The notes beneath the pieces were generated by a model. The model made no database searches. It was not told the origin of the DNA and saw only the letters and a list, made by a program, of their open reading frames with translations. A stretch of DNA of 64,000 nucleotides from Advenella kashmirensis W13003 (GTDB lineage Bacteria; Pseudomonadota; Gammaproteobacteria; Burkholderiales; Burkholderiaceae_B): NCBI RefSeq assembly GCF_000506985.1, contig NZ_KI650982.1:248001-312000 (forward strand). The letters are read 5' to 3'. Below are positions 26,413-35,924 of this stretch, piece by piece. A program made the translations under genes and the position numbers. Position 1 is the first letter of the stretch, and each line of letters opens with the position of its first letter.

Positions 26413-26436
26413 CGATATATACATGATTATATATCG
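26413..26436. promoter_or_regulatory. ModE box upstream of modA
   Basis: CGATATATA-N6-TATATATCG is a perfect inverted repeat with 6-base spacer, matching the known ModE recognition pattern (CGnTATATA-N6-TATATAnCG). It is correctly placed before modA, and the operon encodes ModE itself. Confidence 0.88.
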
Positions 26437-26557
26437 AATTGTAAGACTGTCCTGGCATGCCGCATATTTCATGTGAATTGGCGGTCATAAGCCAGACCCG
26501 TGCAATCGGAGGCTACTGAAGGTGTGCAAGCCACCCGGCCGGACGGTACCGCCGTTT

Positions 26558-27448
26558 CTAAATCTTGTCCGCCAGCTGCACGGCATCCGCCCATTTGCGA
26601 GCCACCTGCCTTGCCGTTGCGCACGTGGCATCGTGAGTTGCCACGCGCACCGCCCGCTCCAGCAGCTGGATATCAGCTTCATGCTGGCGCGCCACATGCG
26701 GGTCTTCAAAGAAAATCACGCGCTGGCATTGCCGGTCCAGCACCAGATCAGCAATCTGGGCATCACCCCCCAGGGGGCCGCTCAGATAGCGATCGACCCA
26801 TGGCTTATCTTTTGGCCAGCCCTTGGACCAGGCCAGCTCATTGAGCAATCCGCCCGTCGTGCCAGTCGCCACACGGCGCTTGAACAACGAGAGAATATCG
26901 AAATACTGTGACGCATACGCCACCATCTCGGCCTTGAGCGCATCGTGCGAAATCAGCGCCAGTGTCTGGCTGCGGATCACATCGGCAGACAGGCAATCGG
27001 TAATCGGCGCAAGGCCGGCCAGCACCCGTTCCACTTCCATCCACTCAATGGCGCCCGCCACCGTGGAAATAAAAGGTTTACCATGCGTGATGCACTGGCG
27101 CTTCAATGCCAGGGCTTCGGGAAAAATCGAAGACGGATCGACCGGGTCAATCAGATAGATAGCGCCATCCAGCGTCACCGGCGTCGCCTCGTGCACCGTG
27201 ACGCGCGACACCAGTTTCATCAAGCCGCCTTCTCGCCCATAGGGGTAGCGAATATTTTTCTTGTACCCTGACAGAAAACCCTCGCGCTGGATCGCATCAT
27301 ACGTGCGACCGACCGTATGCAACTCGATACCCAGCTCACGTATGGTCTCGGAACATGACTTGAGCCACGTAAACAGGCCTGCATCGGGGGTTTCATGATG
27401 CAGGCGGTTCGCCGCAAGCGCAAAACGAAGACTGTGGGTCGAAGACAT
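26558..27448 (-). CDS. Tandem methylglyoxal-synthase-fold protein
   Basis: A 296-residue cytoplasmic protein made of two MGS-like domains. The C-terminal domain (about 161-290) keeps MGS active-site elements: ISHDALK (His168, Asp169, Lys172), ATGTTGG (194-200), SGPLGGDAQI (catalytic Asp229) and FFEDP (Asp249). The N-terminal domain (8-140) aligns by eye in the same order but has ALAANRLHHE for the HD site, VGRTYDA for the TGTTG loop and YGREGGLMKL with Leu for the catalytic Asp. The first domain is therefore probably regulatory or structural. E. coli MgsA has one domain of about 150 residues. Start ATG 27448 has GGGAG seven bases upstream; 27454 is possible. Between the dnaJ terminator and modA. 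Confidence 0.8.
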   Translation of the reverse strand: MSSTHSLRFALAANRLHHETPDAGLFTWLKSCSETIRELGIELHTVGRTYDAIQREGFLSGYKKNIRYPYGREGGLMKLVSRVTVHEATPVTLDGAIYLIDPVDPSSIFPEALALKRQCITHGKPFISTVAGAIEWMEVERVLAGLAPITDCLSADVIRSQTLALISHDALKAEMVAYASQYFDILSLFKRRVATGTTGGLLNELAWSKGWPKDKPWVDRYLSGPLGGDAQIADLVLDRQCQRVIFFEDPHVARQHEADIQLLERAVRVATHDATCATARQVARKWADAVQLADKI

Positions 27449-27492
27449 TGGCATACTCCCTTCCTGGAACAGATCAAACACAAAACCGGCGC

Positions 27493-27524
27493 GCAAAAAA
27501 AATGCACGCTGTGATACGTGCATT
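27493..27524 (-). terminator. Intrinsic terminator after dnaJ
   Basis: On the minus strand AATGCACG pairs perfectly with CGTGCATT over an 8-base loop and is followed directly by a run of T residues. It begins 40 bases after the dnaJ stop and separates the chaperone genes from the MGS gene. Confidence 0.9.
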
Positions 27525-27563
27525 CTAAAGATGATCGGATGCCTGGACAGGCATGTTCAGTGA

Positions 27564-28688
27564 TCAGCTGAAAAAATCTTTGACTCTGTCGGTCCAGGAT
27601 TTATTCTTTGGGGAATGACGATCGCCTCCGTCGTTAAGCGAAGTCTCAAACTGCCGTAACAAGTCTTTTTGCTCATCGCTCAGGCGAATCGGCGTTTCCA
27701 CCACGACATGGCAATACAAGTCGCCAGGGTAGGATGCACGAACTCCCTTGATGCCCTTGCCGCGCAGGCGGAACACCTTGCCGGTCTGCGTTCCCTCGGG
27801 GACGGTAATTTCACCTTTGCCACCCAGCGTGGGCACTTCCAGATTGCCACCCAGCGTAGCCGTCACAAACGGTAGCGGCACCTCGCAATGCAGGTCGTCG
27901 CCATCGCGCTTGAATATGCTGTGTTCCTTGATGGAAATCTCAACATACAAATCACCAGCAGGACCGCCGTTGACACCCGGCTCACCGTTTCCGCCCGAGC
28001 GGATACGCATGCCATCGTCAATACCGGCAGGAATTTTGACCTGCAAAGTTTTGTTCTTGCGCTTGCGGCCTACGCCATCACATGCGGTGCAGGGATCTTT
28101 GATTTCCTTGCCGGTGCCATGGCAGGTCGGGCAGGTTTGCTGCACGCTGAAAAAACCCTGTTGCATGCGGACTGCGCCCGCGCCATGGCAGGTGTGGCAG
28201 GTGGTAGGCTCGGTGCCCGGTTTGGCGCCGGAACCATGACAGACGTCACAATTTTCCCAGCTGGGCACGCGAATTTCTGTTTCCATTCCCTTGGCAGCCT
28301 GCTCAAGGGTAATGTCCAGCCGATAGCGCAAATCGGCGCCGCGGAAAACCTGTGGGCCGCCGCCACGACGTCCACCTGCGCCACCACCGAAAATATCGCC
28401 GAAAATATCACCAAAGACATCCCCGAATCCGGCGCCACCGGCGCCTCCCATGCCCGCGTTAGGATCGACACCCGCATGACCGTAGCGGTCATAGGCGTCG
28501 CGCTTTTGCGGATCGGACAGGATTTCGTAGGCTTCCTTGGCTTCCTTGAATTTTTCTTCTGCCTCGTGGCTGTCCGGATTGCGATCGGGATGATACTTCA
28601 TGGCGAGTTTGCGATACGCCTTCTTGATATCCTCGTCCGAAGCATTCTTGGCCAGACCCAGGGCTTCGTAGTAATCACGTTTTGCCAT
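27564..28688 (-). CDS. dnaJ: Chaperone DnaJ (Hsp40)
   Basis: Cochaperone that delivers unfolded proteins to DnaK and stimulates its ATPase. All domains are in place over 374 residues: J domain with HPD (residues 33-35, [10 protein letters not shown]), Gly-rich segment ([21 protein letters not shown] region), four CxxCxGxG zinc motifs ([32 protein letters not shown]) and the C-terminal substrate-binding domain. It follows dnaK by 95 bases that contain a hairpin, and ends before a strong terminator. Confidence 0.99.
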   Translation of the reverse strand: MAKRDYYEALGLAKNASDEDIKKAYRKLAMKYHPDRNPDSHEAEEKFKEAKEAYEILSDPQKRDAYDRYGHAGVDPNAGMGGAGGAGFGDVFGDIFGDIFGGGAGGRRGGGPQVFRGADLRYRLDITLEQAAKGMETEIRVPSWENCDVCHGSGAKPGTEPTTCHTCHGAGAVRMQQGFFSVQQTCPTCHGTGKEIKDPCTACDGVGRKRKNKTLQVKIPAGIDDGMRIRSGGNGEPGVNGGPAGDLYVEISIKEHSIFKRDGDDLHCEVPLPFVTATLGGNLEVPTLGGKGEITVPEGTQTGKVFRLRGKGIKGVRASYPGDLYCHVVVETPIRLSDEQKDLLRQFETSLNDGGDRHSPKNKSWTDRVKDFFS

Positions 28689-28720
28689 CGTTATACGCCT
28701 TCAGATTTCTTCTCTAATAT

Positions 28721-28762
28721 AAAAAACAATACCCGGCCCTGTCATTTTCAGACCGGCCGGGT
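28721..28762 (-). terminator. Hairpin with U-run between dnaK and dnaJ, likely partial terminator
   Basis: On the minus strand ACCCGGCC pairs with GGCCGGGT (28755-28762 with 28731-28738), and ATTGTTTTTT follows. It would stop part of the transcripts leaving dnaK and so lower DnaJ relative to DnaK, or protect the dnaK 3' end. Confidence 0.7.
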
Positions 28763-28783
28763 TTTTAAATCAGACAAACAACA

Positions 28784-30712
28784 TTATTTGTCGTCGCGTT
28801 TTACTTCTTTGAAGTCGGCGTCAACAACGTTATCGTCTGCTGGCTGAGCCTGTTCCGCGCCTGCAGCGCCTTCGGCTTGCGCCTGTGCCTGCATGTCTGC
28901 GTACATTTTCTCCCCCAGTTTCTGGGAGGCCGTCGTCAGCGCTTCAACCTTGGCATCGATTGCCGCTTTGTCGCCATCTTTGAGCACTTCTTCGAGCTCT
29001 TTGATCGCCGCTTCGATTGCTTCCTTCTCTGCCGCTTCCAGCTTGTCGCCATATTCGGTCAGCGACTTGCGGGTGGAGTGAACCAGTGCATCGGCCTGGT
29101 TGCGCGTCTGCGCCAGCTCGGCAACACGGTGATCTTCATCAGCGTGCGCTTCGGCATCTTTAACCATGCGCTGGATTTCGTCTTCGGACAGACCGGAGTT
29201 TGCCTTGATCGTGATTTTGTTTTCCTTGCCGGTGCCTTTGTCTTTTGCAGAAACGTGCAAAATACCGTTGGCATCGATGTCAAACGTCACCTCGATTTGT
29301 GGCAAGCCACGAGCAGCGGGTGGAATGCCTTCCAGATTGAACTCGCCCAGCGCCTTGTTACCGGCAGCCACTTCACGCTCACCCTGGAAGACCTTGATGG
29401 TCACGGCAGGCTGATTGTCTTCCGCTGTAGAGAAGGTCTGTGTAAAGCGGGTCGGGATCGTGGTGTTTTTCTGGATCATTTTGGTCATGACGCCGCCCAG
29501 GGTTTCGATACCCAGAGACAACGGCGTTACGTCCAGCAGCAATACGTCTTTGCGATCACCAGACAGCACGGAACCCTGAATGGCAGCACCGGCAGCCACG
29601 GCTTCGTCAGGGTTCACGTCTTTACGTGGGTCCTTGCCGAAGAACTCTTTGACTTTTTCCTGCACTTTGGGCATACGGGTCATACCACCGACCAGGATCA
29701 CGTCGTCGATATCGGATACTTTGACACCGGCATCGGTCACCGCAGTACGGCATGGAGCGATGGTGCGTTCGATCAGGTCTTCAACCAGCGCTTCCAGTTT
29801 GGCGCGCGTGATTTTCAGAGTCAGGTGTTTCGGACCGGAAGCGTCAGCCGTGATGTAAGGCAGGTTGACTTCGGTTTGCGCAGTGGAAGACAGTTCGATT
29901 TTTGCTTTTTCGGCTGCTTCTTTCAGGCGCTGCAAAGCCAGTACGTCTTTACCCAGGTCTACGCCCTGCTCTTTTTTGAACTCGGCAATGATGTAGTCAA
30001 TAATACGCTGGTCGAAGTCTTCGCCGCCCAGGAAGGTGTCACCGTTGGTAGACAGCACTTCGAACTGCTTCTCGCCATCGACGTCTGCAATTTCAATGAT
30101 CGACACGTCAAAGGTACCGCCACCCAGGTCATAAACGGCGATTTTACGGTCGCCTTTTTCGGTTTTATCCAGACCGAAAGCCAGGGCTGCTGCAGTAGGC
30201 TCGTTGATGATGCGCTTGACTTCCAGGCCGGCAATACGGCCGGCATCTTTGGTGGCCTGGCGCTGACTGTCGTTGAAGTACGCAGGAACAGTAATCACGG
30301 CTTCGGTGACTTCTTCGCCCAGGTAGTCTTCAGCCGTCTTTTTCATTTTACGCAGCACTTCTGCTGACACTTGGGGAGGCGCCATTTTCTTGCCACGCGC
30401 TTCGACCCATGCGTCACCGTTATCGGCCTTGACGATGCTGTAAGGCATCAGGTCGATGTCTTTTTGTACGGCTTTTTCTTCGAATTTACGACCGATGAGG
30501 CGTTTTACGGCATACAGCGTATTTTGTGGATTGGTCACAGCCTGGCGCTTGGCAGGCGCGCCTACCAGTGTTTCACCATCTTCCATATAGGCGATAATGG
30601 AAGGCGTGGTGCGTGCGCCTTCGGCGTTTTCCAGTATCTTGACTTTATCGCCATCCAGTACCGCCACACAGCTGTTGGTGGTACCCAAGTCAATACCAAT
30701 GATTTTTCCCAT
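28784..30712 (-). CDS. dnaK: Chaperone DnaK (Hsp70)
   Basis: ATP-driven general chaperone of 642 residues. The ATPase domain begins [16 protein letters not shown], with [34 protein letters not shown] and [13 protein letters not shown]; the linker [20 protein letters not shown] leads into the peptide-binding domain, and the lid ends in the conserved acidic tail ([14 protein letters not shown]). A sigma-32-type promoter lies at 30797-30825. The upstream grpE unit ends in its own terminator, so dnaK has independent heat-shock expression. Confidence 0.99.
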   Translation of the reverse strand: MGKIIGIDLGTTNSCVAVLDGDKVKILENAEGARTTPSIIAYMEDGETLVGAPAKRQAVTNPQNTLYAVKRLIGRKFEEKAVQKDIDLMPYSIVKADNGDAWVEARGKKMAPPQVSAEVLRKMKKTAEDYLGEEVTEAVITVPAYFNDSQRQATKDAGRIAGLEVKRIINEPTAAALAFGLDKTEKGDRKIAVYDLGGGTFDVSIIEIADVDGEKQFEVLSTNGDTFLGGEDFDQRIIDYIIAEFKKEQGVDLGKDVLALQRLKEAAEKAKIELSSTAQTEVNLPYITADASGPKHLTLKITRAKLEALVEDLIERTIAPCRTAVTDAGVKVSDIDDVILVGGMTRMPKVQEKVKEFFGKDPRKDVNPDEAVAAGAAIQGSVLSGDRKDVLLLDVTPLSLGIETLGGVMTKMIQKNTTIPTRFTQTFSTAEDNQPAVTIKVFQGEREVAAGNKALGEFNLEGIPPAARGLPQIEVTFDIDANGILHVSAKDKGTGKENKITIKANSGLSEDEIQRMVKDAEAHADEDHRVAELAQTRNQADALVHSTRKSLTEYGDKLEAAEKEAIEAAIKELEEVLKDGDKAAIDAKVEALTTASQKLGEKMYADMQAQAQAEGAAGAEQAQPADDNVVDADFKEVKRDDK

Positions 30713-30796
30713 TTGAGTCTACCTTATATTCAAAAATTCAAAATAATGAACCCTGACCTGAACATGTGTGCAACGCAGGATCTTTTGTTGTCTAGT

Positions 30797-30825
30797 ACGT
30801 GGGGCTGTCCGCTTTTGATTTCAAG
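30797..30825 (-). promoter_or_regulatory. Sigma-32 (RpoH) promoter of dnaK
   Basis: On the minus strand CTTGAAA (30825-30819), a 14-base spacer, then CCCCACGT (30804-30797). This matches the heat-shock consensus CTTGAAA-N11-15-CCCCATnT with one change in the -10. It leaves an 80-base leader to dnaK. Confidence 0.85.
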
Positions 30826-30898
30826 AGAAAAAAACCGGATTTTTCGTGATTTTTTGCATTTCTGGCACGTTTTTTGACTGAAAGCGGCCATTTGGGCA

Positions 30899-30930
30899 GA
30901 AAAAAGCCGGAAGACCTGGGTCTGCCGGCT
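30899..30930 (-). terminator. Intrinsic terminator after grpE
   Basis: On the minus strand AGCCGG and CCGGCT form the outer stem, AGACC and GGTCT the inner one, followed by TTTTTT. It begins 9 bases after the grpE stop. Confidence 0.9.
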
Positions 30931-30938
30931 AAGATCAT

Positions 30939-31511
30939 TTAGCCCTGGCCTGCCGAGACGGTCACCAGAGCGGGCCTGAGAACGCGATCGGCGATGGTAT
31001 AGCCTTTTTGCAATGTGGTGGCCACCGTACCGGCGGGCGCTTCAGATGGAATCGTGGAAATGGCCTGATGCACGTGCGGGTCGAACTTGTCGCCCGCGGC
31101 GGGGGCCACTTCTTTCAGGTTATTGCGGTCAAAGGCGACCGTCAGCTGGCGCAGTGTGGTTTCCAGCCCTTCCCTGAGCGTCTCAAACGACTGATTCTCC
31201 AGGGCCAGCGCGGCCTCCAGGCTGTCCTTGACAGGCACCAGGCTTTCGGCAAACGATTCGGTGCCGAATTTACGGGCTTTGGACACATCGTCCTGGGCAC
31301 GACGGCGCACATTTTCCATTTCAGCGTGGGCACGCAGCAACTGGTCGTGGTATTGGCTGACTTTGGCCTCAAGCTCGGTGTATTTGGCCTCCAGGTCGTC
31401 GGCAGGCGTGCCGAGTTCGTCCTGTTCAGTGTCCGCGGGCTCAGGCAGGTTGGATTCTTCGTTTTCCGCCTGCTGGGCCGGGGTCTTCTTGGGGTCAAAT
31501 TCCTGTGTCAT
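30939..31511 (-). CDS. grpE: Nucleotide exchange factor GrpE
   Basis: Dimeric nucleotide exchange factor of DnaK, 190 residues. An acidic disordered N-terminus ([21 protein letters not shown]) leads into the long coiled coil ([25 protein letters not shown]), then the beta-wing that contacts DnaK ([39 protein letters not shown]). Length and motifs are standard. A sigma-32-type promoter lies 37 bases upstream of the start; the gene is followed by its own terminator. Confidence 0.98.
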   Translation of the reverse strand: MTQEFDPKKTPAQQAENEESNLPEPADTEQDELGTPADDLEAKYTELEAKVSQYHDQLLRAHAEMENVRRRAQDDVSKARKFGTESFAESLVPVKDSLEAALALENQSFETLREGLETTLRQLTVAFDRNNLKEVAPAAGDKFDPHVHQAISTIPSEAPAGTVATTLQKGYTIADRVLRPALVTVSAGQG

Positions 31512-31547
31512 TTTTGCTCCTGCGTCAAATCAAAATAGTTATCCCCC

Positions 31548-31575
31548 AAATGGGGACGGCCTGGGGAAATTCAAG
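31548..31575 (-). promoter_or_regulatory. Sigma-32 (RpoH) promoter of grpE
   Basis: On the minus strand CTTGAAT (31575-31569), a 13-base spacer, then CCCCATTT (31555-31548), a near-perfect heat-shock promoter. No CIRCE element (TTAGCACTC-N9-GAGTGCTAA) is visible here or before dnaK. Confidence 0.85.
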
Positions 31576-31588
31576 TAACAAAGAACGA

Positions 31589-32464
31589 TCAGAAATCGTA
31601 TTCGGGCTCGACTTGCTGGCCAATATGCAATACACCGCTCACCGAGTCGGTCAGCACCGCATTCATTCCAAACAAGACGCCCAGTTCGGCGCTGCGCGTT
31701 TGCATCAACGTGATGCCCGGTTCATCGGCCACCGCTGCGGTTTCCGGATTGACATTGGGAATCGGGCAGCGCGGGCACGGCTTGACCAGGGCAAAATGCA
31801 ACGGTCCTGCGTCCAGTCCGAAAATATAATCCTCTTCGTACTCCGGCAGCCCATCGAGCACAATATTGGGCCGGAACCGAATCATGTCGACCGGGGCCAC
31901 ATTCTTGCTTGCCAGTTTCTGGTTCAGGGCGTTGAGTGAGGCCGTATTGGTAATCAGAAAGGGAAAGCCATCGGCAAACCCAAACGTCTTTTCCCGCGTA
32001 TTCAACGGCCGCCAGTCCTGATGGCGTTCCTGCCAGGCATCCGGGAAATCGGAGCTCACCCGGCGTTGCGACTGGCTATGCAGGCGCAACAGCCGACATG
32101 GCTGCCCAAGCACTTCGCTGAACCAGCGGTCCGCCTCGGCACTGACAGCCGCCCCCAACGGACGACCAGACCAAACCTGCACCGCAATGGTTTTTTCGTC
32201 TGGCGCGGCTTCCCTCAGCGACAGCGTCAATGCAGAGACACCGGGCGCATTCAGCACCATCTGGTCCAGTTCCGGCTGAAGCGTCGGATGCACCAGCACC
32301 ATGCGGGGCACGGTGCGCTGCGTCATCATATTGCCGGCCGCATCCACCAGAATGAACTGACGGTCCCATTGGACACCTGCCGCACTGATATTCGCGCTCT
32401 CCAGCGCAATACCCGCACAGGATTTGATGGGATAGACGTAAAGACCACGGATAGTAACTGCCAT
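31589..32464 (-). CDS. MOSC-domain protein (YcbX/YiiM-like)
   Basis: A 291-residue cytoplasmic protein with an N-terminal MOSC beta-barrel domain (IRGLYVYPIKSCAGIALESA) and the C-terminal MOSC core carrying the conserved cysteine in ALVKPCPRCPIPNVNPET. These proteins handle molybdenum-cofactor-bound sulfur; E. coli YcbX reduces N-hydroxylated compounds with a Moco-dependent reaction. Here it lies between grpE and hemH in the heat-shock block. A ferredoxin domain, present at the end of YcbX, is absent, so an electron donor must be separate. Substrate not predictable. Confidence 0.9.
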   Translation of the reverse strand: MAVTIRGLYVYPIKSCAGIALESANISAAGVQWDRQFILVDAAGNMMTQRTVPRMVLVHPTLQPELDQMVLNAPGVSALTLSLREAAPDEKTIAVQVWSGRPLGAAVSAEADRWFSEVLGQPCRLLRLHSQSQRRVSSDFPDAWQERHQDWRPLNTREKTFGFADGFPFLITNTASLNALNQKLASKNVAPVDMIRFRPNIVLDGLPEYEEDYIFGLDAGPLHFALVKPCPRCPIPNVNPETAAVADEPGITLMQTRSAELGVLFGMNAVLTDSVSGVLHIGQQVEPEYDF

Positions 32465-32502
32465 GATAGCTCTCTGAAATAAGTCAACGGTATTCTGTGT
32501 AT

Positions 32503-32550
32503 TCGGTATCTATATCGGTTTCGATATCGGTATGACGCAGATCGGTATAG
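32503..32550. repeat. Short quasi-tandem repeat between hemH and the MOSC gene
   Basis: Four TCGGT cores occur at 32503, 32515, 32527 and 32542 in units of about 12, 12 and 15 bases (for example TCGGTATCTATA, TCGGTTTCGATA). No known function; possibly a slippage-prone intergenic sequence. Confidence 0.6.
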
Positions 32551-32592
32551 GCGCAGTCAGGTCTCAGCACCGCTACGACAGCGCGAACCGCT

Positions 32593-33585
32593 TCAGTCTG
32601 TGTTCGGTTCCGGCCAGCCGGCAATATGTTGCCGGACCAGGCCGGCCATGGCACTGATCCAGGCCGGATCATCATTCAGGCACGGGATGTAGCGAAACTG
32701 CTCGCCGCCCGCCTGGGAAAAGGCCCGGGCGCATTCAATACTGATTTCTTCCAGTGTTTCAAGGCAATCAGCAACAAATCCGGGACACAACACGTCCACA
32801 TGACGGACGTTATCGCCCGGATAAGCCTGCAAGACCGACAGCGTAGAAGGACCAAGCCATTGCGCCCGGCCAAACCGGCTTTGAAAGGCAATATCAATCG
32901 GCACGCCCTCGCCGGCCAGTCGTGTCTGCAACGCTTCGGCCGTTTTCATGCAATCGCTCAGATACGGATCGCCCTGATCAACCGAGCGCTGGGGCAGCCC
33001 GTGAAAACTCAGCAGCAGCTGCTGCGGCTTGCCATGCGATTGCCAATACGCGCGTACATTGCTCGCAAGCGTATCCAGGTACCCCGGCAAATGATGAAAG
33101 CGCTTGACGAAGCGAAACTCCGGCATATCGCGCGCCTGCCGATGCAACTGCAGTGTTCGCTCAAAAATGGTGGCCGTCGTGCTGGCGGCAAATTGCGGAT
33201 ATAACGGCACGATCAAAATGCGCTCGCAACCAGCTTCACGCAGTTGGTCAAATGCCTGTTGCATGGAAGGTTCGCCATAACGCATGGCCAGAACGACTGT
33301 TGCCTGCACCTGGTTCTGATCGAGCTGCTCCTGCACGCCTCGCGCCAACCGCTTGCCATACACCAGCAAGGGGGATCCTTCTTCCATCCAGATCTGCTTG
33401 TATTTAGGTGCCAGCTTGGCGGGTCTCAGGGGCAGGACAGCCCCGTTCAGAATAACTTTCCACAGAGCGGAAGGAATTTCGACTACGCGTGGGTCGGACA
33501 AAAACTCCGACAGATAGGCGCGAATGGCGCCCGCTTTCGGACTGGCGGGGGTGCCAAGATTGATCAGTACGACTCCGGTTTTCAT
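32593..33585 (-). CDS. hemH: Ferrochelatase
   Basis: Inserts Fe2+ into protoporphyrin IX, the last step of heme b synthesis. The 330-residue protein starts TGVVLINLGTPASPKAGAIR and has the metal-site histidine in LLLSFHGLPQRSVDQGDPY and the acidic partner in DVLCPGFVADCLETLEEI. I chose ATG 33585 (AGGA upstream) since the family starts just before this motif; the frame opens at 33639. Lies between hrcA and the MOSC gene, as in other Burkholderiales where hemH follows hrcA. Confidence 0.97.
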   Translation of the reverse strand: MKTGVVLINLGTPASPKAGAIRAYLSEFLSDPRVVEIPSALWKVILNGAVLPLRPAKLAPKYKQIWMEEGSPLLVYGKRLARGVQEQLDQNQVQATVVLAMRYGEPSMQQAFDQLREAGCERILIVPLYPQFAASTTATIFERTLQLHRQARDMPEFRFVKRFHHLPGYLDTLASNVRAYWQSHGKPQQLLLSFHGLPQRSVDQGDPYLSDCMKTAEALQTRLAGEGVPIDIAFQSRFGRAQWLGPSTLSVLQAYPGDNVRHVDVLCPGFVADCLETLEEISIECARAFSQAGGEQFRYIPCLNDDPAWISAMAGLVRQHIAGWPEPNTD

Positions 33586-33810
33586 GCTTTCCTGTAATGT
33601 TCGGATAGCGTGGCGCTGGCTAAGTATGACCAGGGACACGTTCGATGGAGACCGCTTAAAACGCGGCCATGACTGCGCTCAAGGGTAATGTCAACATGCG
33701 ATTGTAACCGCAATGAACCGTCTCATGCCCTGGCGGGCGGGGCCCGATACAAACGGTTTGCACCCGCAAGTGGCCGCACTCAATGCGGGACCGAAGGCGA
33801 AAAACATGCC

Positions 33811-34812
33811 TTATTGATGGCTGAGCGCGTTGGACAGCAGCCTGGCGGTCAGATCGACTATCGGAATCACCCGATTGTAAGACATGCGGCTGGGGCCGAT
33901 CACGCCCAGCGTTCCGACGATTTTTCCATCCACCCCGTAAGGTGCCGTAATGACAGAGACGTCTTCCATGGGTACCAGACGTGAGTCGCCACCAATATAG
34001 ATTTTGACCCCCTGGGACCGATCGGTCACGTCCAGCAACTGCATCAGATCCGTTTTCTGTTCAAATAATGAGAACATTTTGCGCAGCCGATCCATATCCG
34101 AGGCAAAATCCTTGATTTCCAGCAGGCGCCGCTCACCGGAAATAACCACAGAAGACTCATTGTCTTCTTCGTTGCCGGCATCGACCGCCGCCTGCATCAG
34201 CACCGAAATTTCCTCTTTGAGCTGATTCAGTTCGGTACTCAACTGCTCGCGCACCTGTTCGAACGACTTGCCGGCAAAATGATGATTGAAATAATTGGCG
34301 GCCTCAATGAGCTGCGACTCGGTGTAATCGTGTACTGGTGACAGGATCCGGTTCTGCACATCGCCATCTGGCGTAACAATAATAAGCAGGATACGCCGCT
34401 GCGACAGACGGATAAACTCGATCTGCCGGAACACCTGGGAGCGCTTGGGCGTCAGGACTACGCCAGCGAACTGGGTCAGGTTGGACATCAGGGAGGCCGC
34501 GACGCTAAGCGCCTTGCTGGGTGCAGTATTGGAAAAAACCTCATGCAAATCAGAGGGTTCTTCAATTTCATAGGGTTTGACAACCAGCAGATTATCAACG
34601 AACAGCCGATACCCTTGCGGCGTCGGAACGCGCCCGGCAGACGTATACGGACTGTGAATGAGTCCGAGATCCTCAAGGTCGGCCATGACATTGCGGATGG
34701 TGGCCGGCGATAATTCAAACAGCTTTGACAGCGTTCTTGAGCCTACCGGCTGTCCATCATCAATATAGCGCTCAATCAGAGCTTTCAGTAATGCGTTTGC
34801 GCGATCATCCAT
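33811..34812 (-). CDS. hrcA: Heat-inducible transcription repressor HrcA
   Basis: A 333-residue repressor that binds CIRCE elements and needs GroEL for activity. The N-terminal winged helix ([41 protein letters not shown] region) is followed by the GAF-like domain and the [19 protein letters not shown]-terminal motif. Although it sits beside grpE-dnaK-dnaJ, those genes show sigma-32 promoters and no CIRCE here, so its target is probably groESL elsewhere (inference). Divergent from nadK. Confidence 0.97.
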   Translation of the reverse strand: MDDRANALLKALIERYIDDGQPVGSRTLSKLFELSPATIRNVMADLEDLGLIHSPYTSAGRVPTPQGYRLFVDNLLVVKPYEIEEPSDLHEVFSNTAPSKALSVAASLMSNLTQFAGVVLTPKRSQVFRQIEFIRLSQRRILLIIVTPDGDVQNRILSPVHDYTESQLIEAANYFNHHFAGKSFEQVREQLSTELNQLKEEISVLMQAAVDAGNEEDNESSVVISGERRLLEIKDFASDMDRLRKMFSLFEQKTDLMQLLDVTDRSQGVKIYIGGDSRLVPMEDVSVITAPYGVDGKIVGTLGVIGPSRMSYNRVIPIVDLTARLLSNALSHQ

Positions 34813-34975
34813 TGTGGGTCTGTTATGGTTTGTACCAAAGGATATTTTCCAGGCACCTTAATTGTTGAACCTGCAGTCATTGTAGAATAACGTATTATGA
34901 CGTTAACCGCAGATCTCATTTCCGGTACGCCTGTCACTTCTCTTTGTCGTTTCGTTTATTGTATATGGTTTCACT

Positions 34976-35863
34976 ATGCATTTTTCAACCATAGCGCTGG
35001 TTGGCAGATATCACGACTCCGGTCTTGACGCCCCTTTGCGTGCGCTGGCCGGCATACTGCGCGATGCTGGCCGACAGGTTCTGATTGAAAAAGAAACATC
35101 AGAAAACACCGGCGTGACCGAGTATCCCGCCGCGACAACGGCCGAAATCGGCAACCAGGCCGACCTGGTCATTGTCATGGGCGGTGACGGCACCATGCTG
35201 GGCGTCGGCCGCACGCTGGCGCAATATGACGTTCCCCTGCTGGGCATCAATCACGGACGGCTCGGTTTCATTACCGATATCCCCGTGCAGAATGCCCGCG
35301 AAGCCATCGAATCAGTACTGGACGGCCAGTACGACATCGAGCATCGTACACTTTTGCAAGCCTCTGTGGTACGCGAAGCCCAGACCCTGACCTGTGCCCT
35401 GGCGCTGAACGACGTGGTGCTCAACCGCGCCAGTCGCGGAGGCATGATCGAAATCTGCGTCGAATACAACGAAACGCTGATGTATCGCCAGCGCGCCGAC
35501 GGCCTGATCGTTGCCACGCCCACCGGCTCAACTGCCTATTCCCTGAGCGCCAGCGGCCCGATCCTGCATCCGGCCGTCAATGCGTTCCTGCTTGTCCCGG
35601 TGGCACCGCAAACGCTGTCGAACCGGCCCATTGCGGTGCCCGACACAGGCACGCTGACCCTGACGCTGGCCGAAGTGGGCCGTGTAGAAACCGGCGCCAG
35701 CGTGCATTTTGATATGCAGACCTGGTCCGATCTGCAACCCGGTGACAAAATTGTCGTCACCAAAGCCGATCACCAGATTCGCTTCCTGCACCCCAAAGGG
35801 TACAGTTTTTTCTCAACGCTGCGCCAGAAGCTGCACTGGAACATCATGCCGGAATCCGGCTGA
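34976..35863 (+). CDS. nadK: NAD kinase
   Basis: Phosphorylates NAD to NADP. The 295-residue protein has the hallmark VIVMGGDGTMLGVGRTL (catalytic Asp in GGDG), the GINHGRLGFITDIP motif, LALNDVVLNR, and DGLIVATPTGSTAYSLSASGPI for NAD binding. Length matches bacterial NadK. ATG 34976 directly precedes a strand typical of the fold start (STIALVGRY). It is followed by recN after 61 bases, the common nadK-recN pair. Confidence 0.98.
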   Translation: MHFSTIALVGRYHDSGLDAPLRALAGILRDAGRQVLIEKETSENTGVTEYPAATTAEIGNQADLVIVMGGDGTMLGVGRTLAQYDVPLLGINHGRLGFITDIPVQNAREAIESVLDGQYDIEHRTLLQASVVREAQTLTCALALNDVVLNRASRGGMIEICVEYNETLMYRQRADGLIVATPTGSTAYSLSASGPILHPAVNAFLLVPVAPQTLSNRPIAVPDTGTLTLTLAEVGRVETGASVHFDMQTWSDLQPGDKIVVTKADHQIRFLHPKGYSFFSTLRQKLHWNIMPESG

Positions 35864-35924
35864 TTCCGCCGGCAGCATCCCCCTGCGAACCCGACAATCC
35901 CATTCATCACAGAAGTACGTATAC

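Noticed and set aside
28877-30367. Open frame of 496 codons on the plus strand opposite dnaK
   Set aside because: It arises from the biased codons of dnaK; the protein is Phe/Gln/His-rich without recognizable domains.
30713-31588. CIRCE element for HrcA near grpE or dnaK
   Set aside because: Looked for TTAGCACTC-N9-GAGTGCTAA on both strands and found none; sigma-32 promoters explain regulation.
35864-35924. LexA box before recN
   Set aside because: No CTGT-N8-ACAG pattern could be seen in the gap, though recN is SOS-controlled in many bacteria.
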